From assembly GCF_017168235.1 (NCBI RefSeq), contig NZ_JABFAO010000011.1, forward strand, positions 764,975 through 814,695: a DNA stretch of 49,721 bases, written 5' to 3'. Positions 1-6,380 of the stretch are shown here, in pieces. How positions within the stretch are numbered: position 1 is the first letter of the stretch; each line of letters opens with the position of its first letter. The DNA is from Rhodococcus sp. KRD197. Its GTDB lineage: Bacteria > Actinomycetota > Actinomycetes > Mycobacteriales > Mycobacteriaceae. Made by a program: the position numbers and the translations under genes. The notes below the pieces were generated by a model. The model ran no database searches, was not told the origin of the DNA, and saw only the letters and a list, made by a program, of their open reading frames with translations.

Positions 1-301
1 CCCACCGGCCTGGGTGGTCGGTCGAGTATTCACGGTGCGCGGCCGCGAAACCCACCAGCGCATCCTTCTTCGAGCGACCGGCTATGGCGTCGCCGATATT
101 CGCTGCGAGTTCACCGAGGGCCAGGGCGGTAATGCCATCCCGTAGGTCAGCGAGGTCCTTGACGTGCGAGTAGAGGCTGGGGGTTTGGACGCCGAACGAT
201 CGAGCAAGGGCGGCGAGGCTCAACGAATCGAAACCGGTCGCGTCGGCGAGTTGCGCACCGCGCTCGGTCACCACGGATCGATTGAGAGGAACCCTGTCCA
301 T
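1..301 (-). CDS. TetR/AcrR family transcriptional regulator, C-terminus cut by the window edge
   Basis: The first 100 residues of a TetR-type repressor are present; the 3' end lies beyond base 1. The N-terminus holds a helix-turn-helix of the usual TetR form (LSLAALARSFGVQTPSLYSH, about residues 27-46), followed by a segment rich in Ala and Leu that resembles the WHG-type ligand domain (TetR_C_33). The ATG at 301 gives a short N-terminal arm typical of the family. A perfect inverted repeat (TAGGTA-TC-TACCTA, 321-334) lies 20 bases upstream and is a likely autoregulatory operator. The divergent neighbour is the NADH dehydrogenase gene, so both could be controlled from this gap, but that is inference. 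The ligand cannot be guessed. Confidence 0.8.
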   Translation of the reverse strand, partial: MDRVPLNRSVVTERGAQLADATGFDSLSLAALARSFGVQTPSLYSHVKDLADLRDGITALALGELAANIGDAIAGRSKKDALVGFAAAHREYSTDHPGRW

Positions 302-320
302 GGCAAGAGCCTATCACCAT

Positions 321-334
321 TAGGTATCTACCTA
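321..334. promoter_or_regulatory. Candidate TetR operator (inverted repeat)
   Basis: TAGGTA and TACCTA form perfect 6-base arms around a 2-base centre, just upstream of the TetR-like gene that starts at 301. Size and position suit an autoregulatory operator. Binding is inferred from position only. Confidence 0.45.
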
Positions 335-483
335 TGGCCATTAAGTGAGACCATGCGCGATCCGCACTCGACCGCAATTGTCTTAACATTCAGACATGCG
401 GTGCTGTAGCCTTCAAGTACATAGTGACACAGCACACACGACGGCCCGCACACCGGACGTCCCGAACGTGGAAGGACACACCC

Positions 484-1926
484 ATGTCCGCGTCCAACAC
501 ACCCGAACTCACACCGGCGCTCGCACAACGAGTTCACCGGCACCGCGTCGTCATTGTCGGCTCCGGGTTCGGCGGACTGTTCGCAGCCAAGCAACTTCGC
601 AAGGCCAATGTCGACGTCACCTTGATAGCCAAGACCACCCACCACCTGTTCCAACCCCTGCTCTACCAGGTGGCGACGGGCATCCTGTCCGAGGGCGAGA
701 TCGCGCCGTCGACCCGCCTCATCCTCAAAGATCAGCACAACGCCTCCGTCATCCTCGGCGAGGTGGGTGCCATCGACCTCGAGTCGAAAACCGTCACCTC
801 TCAGTTCCTCGAACGCGTCACCGAAACCCCTTACGACAGCCTCATCGTCGCCGCAGGCGCGGGCCAGTCCTACTTCGGCAACGACCACTTCGCCGAGTTC
901 GCGCCCGGCATGAAGACCATCGACGACGCCCTCGAGCTACGCGGTCGCATCATCGGCGCCTTCGACCAGGCGGAACTCGCCACAGATGAGGACGAGATCG
1001 CTCGGCTGCTCACCTTCGTCGTCGTTGGCGCCGGACCCACGGGTGTCGAAATGGCCGGCCAGATCGCCGAACTCGCGAACAAGACACTCGACGGTGCCTA
1101 CCGCCATATCGATAGTCGCAGCGCACGCGTCGTACTGCTCGATGCGGCACCGAAGGTGCTTCCGCCGTTCGCCGACTCCCTCGGCGAGGCGGCCGCCCGA
1201 CGCTTGAGAAAGATGGGCGTCGACATCCAACTCGGCGCGATGGTCACCGACGTCGACCTCGGTGGCCTGTCGGTCAAGGATGCCGACGGCACCATCCGGC
1301 GCATCGATGCCCGGACCAAGGTGTGGTCCGCGGGCGTCGCCGCCAGCCCTCTCGGAAGAACGCTCGCCGAGCAGTCCGGTGCCGAGATCGACCGCGCTGG
1401 TCGCGTCCTCGTTGGACCGGACCTCTCGCTCCCCGGCCATCCCGAGGTATTCGTCGTCGGCGACATGATGGCACTGGACAATCTGCCCGGCGTCGCGCAG
1501 GTCGCCATCCAGGGTGGACGCTACGCAGCCCGTGTTATCGAAGACGGTGTCGAAGCCGTGCGGTCCGGTAGATCCGCACCCGAACGTAAACCCTTCCGGT
1601 ACTTCGACAAGGGATCCATGGCGACTGTCTCGCGGTTCAGCGCGGTTGCGCAGATCGGGCCGATCAAGATCACCGGTTTCATCGCCTGGATCATGTGGCT
1701 GCTCGTCCACCTGCTCTACATCGTCGGCTTCCGTAGCCGCCTGACCACGGTGATCTCCTGGCTCACGGCATTCTTCAGCCGTGGTCGCGGTCAGCTGGCC
1801 ATCACCGAGCAACAGGTCGACGCCCGGAGAGCCATGTTCTACTTCACTGCCCCCGAGGCCAGTGTCGATGTCACTGCACCGGAGCCAGAATCCGCCACGC
1901 GCCCAGTGCAAGACATCCGAGCGTGA
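484..1926 (+). CDS. ndh: Type II NADH dehydrogenase (NDH-2)
   Basis: This 480-residue flavoprotein should oxidise NADH and pass electrons to menaquinone at the inner face of the membrane without pumping protons. Two dinucleotide-binding folds are visible: GSGFGG at residues 26-31 for FAD and GAGPTG at 182-187 for NADH. The HHLFQPLLYQVATG segment near residue 53 is characteristic of NDH-2. The C-terminal third has the hydrophobic or amphipathic stretch around FIAWIMWLLVHLLY (about residue 400) that anchors the enzyme. Length fits mycobacterial Ndh. I chose ATG 484 because a purine-rich ribosome site (GGAAGG, about 470-475) precedes it; an upstream GTG at 424 would add 20 poor-looking residues. 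It stands alone as a transcription unit. Confidence 0.93.
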   Translation: MSASNTPELTPALAQRVHRHRVVIVGSGFGGLFAAKQLRKANVDVTLIAKTTHHLFQPLLYQVATGILSEGEIAPSTRLILKDQHNASVILGEVGAIDLESKTVTSQFLERVTETPYDSLIVAAGAGQSYFGNDHFAEFAPGMKTIDDALELRGRIIGAFDQAELATDEDEIARLLTFVVVGAGPTGVEMAGQIAELANKTLDGAYRHIDSRSARVVLLDAAPKVLPPFADSLGEAAARRLRKMGVDIQLGAMVTDVDLGGLSVKDADGTIRRIDARTKVWSAGVAASPLGRTLAEQSGAEIDRAGRVLVGPDLSLPGHPEVFVVGDMMALDNLPGVAQVAIQGGRYAARVIEDGVEAVRSGRSAPERKPFRYFDKGSMATVSRFSAVAQIGPIKITGFIAWIMWLLVHLLYIVGFRSRLTTVISWLTAFFSRGRGQLAITEQQVDARRAMFYFTAPEASVDVTAPEPESATRPVQDIRA

Positions 1927-2575
1927 CCAGCAGGAACAGGCCCACCCAGACGATTCCCGGTAGAAACGTCAACCGGGCCAGCTGATCGGCGTCGGAGTCG
2001 CGTGCCCGTCCCGCGCTGCGCGAGCGTTGCAGTTCGAGGACGGGACGCGGGCCCGCAATCAGCAGAAAAAGGGTGATGAAGTACGCCGCAGCAACTTGTT
2101 GCTCACCGGTGCCCCACCACGACACGACGAACAGCACGGCGCCGACCACCACCAGCGACAACAATCCGTAGAGGTTGCGAATCATCAACAGCATCAGCGC
2201 AATCGAGACGATACCGATCCACAGCACCGCCGACGCACGTTGCGTGCCGAGCACGAAGGCCGCCCCGAGTCCCAGGAGCGACGGGCCGACGTAGCCCGCA
2301 AAGGTCATGACGATGACGCCGAGGCCCGTCGGCTTGCCCTTGGAAATCGCCACACCCGAGGTGTCCGAGTGCAGGCGCAGTCCCATCAGCTGCCTACCCG
2401 TGATCAGCGCGACGAACAGGTGCGCACCCTCGTGCGCGATGGTCACCACGTTGCGCGCGATACGCCACGTCTGCGGGATCAGCACTATCGCCAGCGCGGC
2501 CAGCGCTGCTACTTGGACGATCCACACCGGTGGATCAGGACTCACCGCGGATATGCGGTCCCAGAATTCGCTCAC
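1871..2575 (-). CDS. M50B-like membrane peptidase family protein
   Basis: A polytopic membrane protein of 234 residues with about six hydrophobic segments. It carries HEGAH in a helix near residue 47, the zinc-binding HExxH pattern of site-2-protease-like M50 peptidases. The second zinc ligand of canonical M50 enzymes (a downstream Asp in a membrane helix) is not obvious, so proteolytic activity is unproven. The GTG at 2575 is preferred over 2638 because the extra N-terminal residues would be read through the palindromic repeat at 2587-2660. Its 3' end overlaps the end of ndh by 56 bases in tail-to-tail orientation. The substrate is unknown. Confidence 0.75.
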   Translation of the reverse strand: MSEFWDRISAVSPDPPVWIVQVAALAALAIVLIPQTWRIARNVVTIAHEGAHLFVALITGRQLMGLRLHSDTSGVAISKGKPTGLGVIVMTFAGYVGPSLLGLGAAFVLGTQRASAVLWIGIVSIALMLLMIRNLYGLLSLVVVGAVLFVVSWWGTGEQQVAAAYFITLFLLIAGPRPVLELQRSRSAGRARDSDADQLARLTFLPGIVWVGLFLLVTLGCLALGAWRILAPVQ

Positions 2576-2586
2576 ACCCGAAGTAT

Positions 2587-2660
2587 GGCGGCTTCGCCGC
2601 ATGTGAGTGAAACTACATAGAGGGCTATGTATTTCCACTCACATGCGGCGGAGGCGCCTA
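2587..2660. repeat. Palindromic intergenic element, copy A
   Basis: A long imperfect palindrome. Outer arms 2596-2609 (GCCGCATGTGAGTG) and 2636-2649 are perfect 14-base complements, and an inner stem pairs 2614-2620 with 2625-2631. A small GC hairpin (GGCGGCTTCGCC) sits on the left flank. On the minus strand the element begins at the TAG of the carboxylase gene. A second, clearly related copy is at 26395-26455, with about 48 of 58 bases matching when compared in the best orientation. It may act as a terminator-like or mRNA-stabilising structure. Confidence 0.8.
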
Positions 2661-4208
2661 CACCGGTCGTAGCAGCGAGCGCCGGCGTGGCGGCAGCGGT
2701 TCCGGGGTCTTGTCTGCCAGCAGTTTGAGCGCACGACGGATCTCCAGCCGCGTCTGCGAAGGCTCGATCACCGCGTCGATGTAACCCCGCTCAGCAGCGG
2801 TGTACGGCGTCGCGACATGCTCGTTGTAGAAGTCGATGAACTGCTGCCGCACGCGCGGACCATCGGCCCCCGCCGCCTCGATCTCGCGACGCCGCAGCAA
2901 TCCGACGGCCCCCTCCGCTCCCATGACCGCAATTCTCGCGGTAGGCCACGCGAAGTTCAGGTCGGCACCGAGATTCTTCGAACCCATCACCGCGTAGCCG
3001 CCCCCGTACGCCTTCCGAATAACAACGGTCACCTTGGGTACGGTCGATTCGATCACGGCCGCCAACAGTTTCGCGCCGCGGTAGATGACGCCGGCGCGTT
3101 CCTGCTCGAGACCTGGAAGGTATCCGGGGATGTCGACGAGAAACACGACCGGGATGGCGAACGCGTCACAGATGTAGATGAAGCGAGCTGCCTTCTCCGA
3201 GCTTGCGATGTCCAACGCCCCACTCAGATACGTGGGCTGGTTTGCGACAACGCCCACTGTCCGGCCGTCCACACGCGTGAACGCCGTGATGACGTTGGGC
3301 GCGTACAGCTCACCTATCTCGTGGAAGTCTCCGTCGTCGAACACCCTCATGATGATGTCGTGCATGTCGTATGCGGTGTTGTCCGAGTCCGGCAGGAACG
3401 TGTCGAGACCGAGATCGGACTCGGTGATCGCCGGCTCGAGCCCGGGATTGACGAGCGGGGCTTGCTCATGGCAGTTGCTCGGCAAGTATCCGAGCAACGT
3501 TTTCACCCACTCGAACGCGTCGGACTCGGACTTCGAGACGTGATGCACGGTTCCGTAGCTTGCCTGCTTCGTCGCTCCACCGAGATCCTCCGCCGAAATG
3601 GCCTCTCCGGTAACCGCTTTGAGCACGTCCGGCCCGGTGACGAACATGAAGGACTGATCCTGGACGGCGACGACGAAATCGGTGCACGCAGGTGAATATG
3701 CCGCTCCTCCAGCGCATTTACCCAGCATGATGGAGATCTGGGGAACGAGGCCGGAGAGCAACCGCTGCCGTCGGCCGATCTCGGAGTAGAAAGCCAGCGA
3801 GGTCACGGCGTCCTGAATACGGGCACCACCGGAGTCATTGATCCCGATGAGCGGGCACGCCGTCCTGGCCGCAAGTTCCATCATCGAGACCACTTTGCGC
3901 CCGAACATCTCACCGAGCGACCCCCCGAAGACGGTGTTGTCGTGCGAGTAGACGATCACCGGCCGCCCACCGACCGTCCCTCTGCCCGTCACGATACCGT
4001 CGCCGAGCGGATTATCCGGGCTGCCAGGCGCTTTCATCAATGCGCCGTACTCGATGAAGCTACCCGGATCGAGAAGTGCGTCGATCCGGTCTCGTGGGCC
4101 CGGCAACCCGGCAGCAGCGCGCTTGGCTATCGCGCGGTCACTGCCCGGACTGCGGGCCGCCTCCAATTTGTCGGTCAGTTCGGCGAGCTTGGTGGCCGTG
4201 GTAGTCAG
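2658..4208 (-). CDS. accD: Acyl-CoA carboxylase beta subunit (carboxyltransferase, AccD/PccB type)
   Basis: The product has two crotonase-fold carboxyltransferase halves, as in propionyl/acetyl-CoA carboxylase beta subunits. It should move the carboxyl group from biotin (on an alpha subunit encoded elsewhere) to an acyl-CoA. Acyl-CoA-binding signatures are visible: GINDSGGARIQ, MLGKCAGGAAYSPA, and later VDIPGYLPG and RKAYGGGYAVMG. The first usual start is TTG at 4166, but translation upstream gives the standard family N-terminus (TTTATKLAELTDKLEAA) beginning at a CTG at 4208, with GGAG at 4215-4218 spaced six bases away. No stop intervenes, so CTG is my choice, giving 516 residues. The gene follows the desaturase with a 41-base gap, suggesting a joint lipid operon. 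Which AccD paralogue it matches cannot be settled here. Confidence 0.88.
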   Translation of the reverse strand: MTTTATKLAELTDKLEAARSPGSDRAIAKRAAAGLPGPRDRIDALLDPGSFIEYGALMKAPGSPDNPLGDGIVTGRGTVGGRPVIVYSHDNTVFGGSLGEMFGRKVVSMMELAARTACPLIGINDSGGARIQDAVTSLAFYSEIGRRQRLLSGLVPQISIMLGKCAGGAAYSPACTDFVVAVQDQSFMFVTGPDVLKAVTGEAISAEDLGGATKQASYGTVHHVSKSESDAFEWVKTLLGYLPSNCHEQAPLVNPGLEPAITESDLGLDTFLPDSDNTAYDMHDIIMRVFDDGDFHEIGELYAPNVITAFTRVDGRTVGVVANQPTYLSGALDIASSEKAARFIYICDAFAIPVVFLVDIPGYLPGLEQERAGVIYRGAKLLAAVIESTVPKVTVVIRKAYGGGYAVMGSKNLGADLNFAWPTARIAVMGAEGAVGLLRRREIEAAGADGPRVRQQFIDFYNEHVATPYTAAERGYIDAVIEPSQTRLEIRRALKLLADKTPEPLPPRRRSLLRPV

Positions 4209-4249
4209 TTCGAACTCCAGTTTTCAGACGAGGCACCCGAGCAACTGCT

Positions 4250-5206
4250 CTAGGACGCCTGGCGTTCCAGCTTCTTGGCTTCGCGGGCGAGAGAGCGGTC
4301 GCGCATCTCCTCGAACTTGGTTGCTTGGCGCTCGAGGTCTTCGAGGAATGCAGCGAGCTCCTCGCGCGTGTTCTCACCGCGAGCGGTGAAGTCCTCACGC
4401 TCGAAGATGCGCCACTTGCGCAGGACCGGCCAGACGACGTCCTCGAGGTGCTGACGCAGATCGTAGATGCCGTGCTTGGCCATGAGTACACCGTTGCGAC
4501 GGAAGTTCGGCATACCGGCACCGGGCATCTGGAAGTTCGTCACGATGTGACTGACCGCCTCGAGCGTCTGGTCCGGTGCGATATCGAGCGCCGCGCCGCA
4601 GATATTGCGGTAGAACATCATGTGCAGGTTCTCGTCGGCAGCGATGCGCTGAAGCATCCGGTCCGCGATCGGGTCGTCGCACACCTTGCCGGTGTTGCGG
4701 TGTGAGACGCGCGTCGCCAATTCCTGGAACGTCACGTACGACACCGAATGCAGCAACCCACTGTGCGAACCGATGGGCGAGGCGAACCCGTTGGTCATAT
4801 GGATCATGCGGGCCTGCTCGAGCGCGACGGGGTCGACGCCGCGGGTGACGACGAGGTAGTCGCGCATCACGATGCCGTGGCGGTTCTCCTCCGCTGTCCA
4901 CCGTCCCACCCAGGTGCCCCACGCACCGTCCCGCGAGAAGTTCTCCGCGATCTCACGGTGGTAGGAGGGCAGATTGTCCTCGGTGAGCAGGTTGGTGATC
5001 ATCGCGGCCTTGGCGACATCGGAGAGCTTGCTCTGCTCCGGGTCGTAGTCCACCCCACCCAGCGCGGCGAAGTTGCGGCCCTCGTCCCACGGCACGTAGT
5101 CGTGGGGGTGCCACTCCTTCGCGGCGGCGATGTGCCGGTTCACGTTGTCCTCCGCAACCGGTACGAGCTCCGTTAGCAGCTCCAGCTGTGTCAGATCCCT
5201 GACCAT
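4250..5206 (-). CDS. desA: Acyl-ACP desaturase (DesA family, soluble diiron)
   Basis: This 318-residue protein belongs to the ferritin-like acyl-ACP desaturases and should insert a double bond into ACP-bound fatty or meromycolic chains. Diiron ligands are recognisable: ENLPS context at E76, EENRH (E107, H110), QELATR (E162) and DENLHM (E192, H195). The set matches plant stearoyl-ACP desaturases and mycobacterial DesA1/DesA2. The ATG at 5206 is preferred to 5212: a perfect AGGAGG at 5214-5219 is seven bases from 5206 but only one base from 5212. Two perfect inverted repeats lie upstream (5230-5247, 5268-5283), suggesting tight repressor control. The carboxylase gene follows on the same strand. 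Confidence 0.9.
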   Translation of the reverse strand: MVRDLTQLELLTELVPVAEDNVNRHIAAAKEWHPHDYVPWDEGRNFAALGGVDYDPEQSKLSDVAKAAMITNLLTEDNLPSYHREIAENFSRDGAWGTWVGRWTAEENRHGIVMRDYLVVTRGVDPVALEQARMIHMTNGFASPIGSHSGLLHSVSYVTFQELATRVSHRNTGKVCDDPIADRMLQRIAADENLHMMFYRNICGAALDIAPDQTLEAVSHIVTNFQMPGAGMPNFRRNGVLMAKHGIYDLRQHLEDVVWPVLRKWRIFEREDFTARGENTREELAAFLEDLERQATKFEEMRDRSLAREAKKLERQAS

Positions 5207-5229
5207 GGACATGCCTCCTCGAATCGAAT

Positions 5230-5247
5230 ACCTACGTCAGCGTAGGT
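5230..5247. promoter_or_regulatory. Candidate operator upstream of the desaturase
   Basis: ACCTACG and CGTAGGT form perfect 7-base arms around TCAG, 11 bases upstream of the AGGAGG of the desaturase gene. This suits a TetR-family operator. In mycobacteria desaturase genes are controlled by the TetR protein MadR; equivalence is only a hypothesis. Confidence 0.5.
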
Positions 5248-5267
5248 CCGCTCGACCGGCTCACAGC

Positions 5268-5283
5268 GAGATCTGTCGATCTC
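5268..5283. promoter_or_regulatory. Second inverted repeat upstream of the desaturase
   Basis: GAGATC and GATCTC form perfect 6-base arms around TGTC, 20 bases beyond the first palindrome. It may be a second operator or an activator site. No protein can be assigned. Confidence 0.35.
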
Positions 5284-5325
5284 TGTTAGATGTAGCAAGA
5301 CCGCCGCGGGAGCTATTGGGGGCGT

Positions 5326-6246
5326 TCACATGACCGCGGTGTCGCCAACCTGCGCAACGGAGTGAGCCCAGTCCGCGAGCAGCGTGAGCAGCCCGGATAC
5401 GAGCGGCAACGGCTGATCCAGCATCACATGATGGCCCGCGAGCGGTAGTTCGATCACCGGAGCTGATCTGCCGAACAACTCGTACATGTCCGAAGCCACA
5501 TCCGTGGTCACCAAGCCCCGCTCGGCGCGGAACACCGCAGCCCGGCAACGCACGGAGCGCAGCAGATCCGGCGTCGGACGGGCACTACCGAAGATCCTCG
5601 GGTCGAACTTCCACGACCAGCCGCCGTCGACCTCGCGCAGCGACCCGCGCGCCACATGGTCCATCACGTACGGCAAGGAACCGGATTGATCAGGAACGGT
5701 CCGAAAATGCGACACGGCCTCGTCCTGCGTGGCATAGACCTTCAGCGGGCCGAACGCGCGTTTGTCGCGTGCGGCAACCTGCTCCGGCGACAACGATCGC
5801 AGCGGCGTGTCGATGGCCGCCACACCGGCGACCCGCGCGGCGTCCGTCGCCGACGCCATCGCGACCCACCCGCCCATGCTGTGACCGATCAACACCGGCG
5901 GACGGGCGAAGTTCGCGTGTTCCACCGTCGCGAGCACCTCCGCCGACCACACCTCGAAGCCGTACTCCTCGCGTCGCCCCGAGTCACCGTGACCAGTCAG
6001 ATCGAGCGCCGCGACGCGATAGTGCCGCGCAAGAAACGGCGCGATGTGATCCCACCACCCCGAATGCGCAGCACCGCCGTGCACCAACACGACGCCAGGC
6101 GCATCCTCGGCTCCCGGCGCCGCGCGATCCCAGATACGCACCCGCACCGATGCACCGAGAACGTCGATGTCCGACTCGACCGGTCTCGAACCGACCGCGT
6201 CGCAGAACCACTGGGGCGCAGCCGCCGATACAGAATCCGAAGTCAC
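5326..6246 (-). CDS. Alpha/beta hydrolase
   Basis: A 306-residue alpha/beta-hydrolase-fold enzyme. VLVHGGAAHSGWW (about residues 54-65) forms the oxyanion region, GHSMGG holds the nucleophile Ser123, and a late Asp plus the His in LAGHHVMLDQP complete a plausible triad. The substrate is unknown; esterase, lipase and C-C hydrolase members all look like this. The GTG at 6246 is preferred because an upstream start at 6285 adds a cysteine-rich, unconserved-looking tail. It is read in the same direction as the desaturase, 119 bases upstream of it, but the operators between them make a separate desaturase promoter likely. Confidence 0.82.
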   Translation of the reverse strand: MTSDSVSAAAPQWFCDAVGSRPVESDIDVLGASVRVRIWDRAAPGAEDAPGVVLVHGGAAHSGWWDHIAPFLARHYRVAALDLTGHGDSGRREEYGFEVWSAEVLATVEHANFARPPVLIGHSMGGWVAMASATDAARVAGVAAIDTPLRSLSPEQVAARDKRAFGPLKVYATQDEAVSHFRTVPDQSGSLPYVMDHVARGSLREVDGGWSWKFDPRIFGSARPTPDLLRSVRCRAAVFRAERGLVTTDVASDMYELFGRSAPVIELPLAGHHVMLDQPLPLVSGLLTLLADWAHSVAQVGDTAVM

Positions 6247-6285
6247 ACCGATCAGTCTCACACAGCCACCACACAACCGAAGCAA

Positions 6286-6380
6286 GTCATTCCGCAGGCT
6301 CCACTCCCAGCTTCAATACGGTCATTCCGCAGGCTCCACTCCCAGCCTGAATACGGTCATTCCGCAGGCTCCACTCCCAG
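6286..6380. repeat. Three tandem 35-base repeats at a gene 3' end
   Basis: Copies at 6286-6320 and 6321-6355 plus a partial copy at 6356-6380 share GTCATTCCGCAGGCTCCACT followed by CCCAGC. On the minus strand each copy reads as LGVEPAE and a TGA stop. The third copy is the genuine C-terminus of the DUF2254 gene; the other two are duplicates downstream of its stop. The array looks like slipped-strand duplication of a gene end. Confidence 0.85.

Noticed and set aside
2027..2620. Plus-strand frame of 197 residues opposite the M50-like gene
   Set aside because: Its composition (Arg, His, Gln rich) is that of an antisense shadow in GC-rich DNA.
6286..6380. Short repeats considered as a CRISPR array
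   Set aside because: The units are directly joined without spacers and encode a gene end; no cas genes are present.
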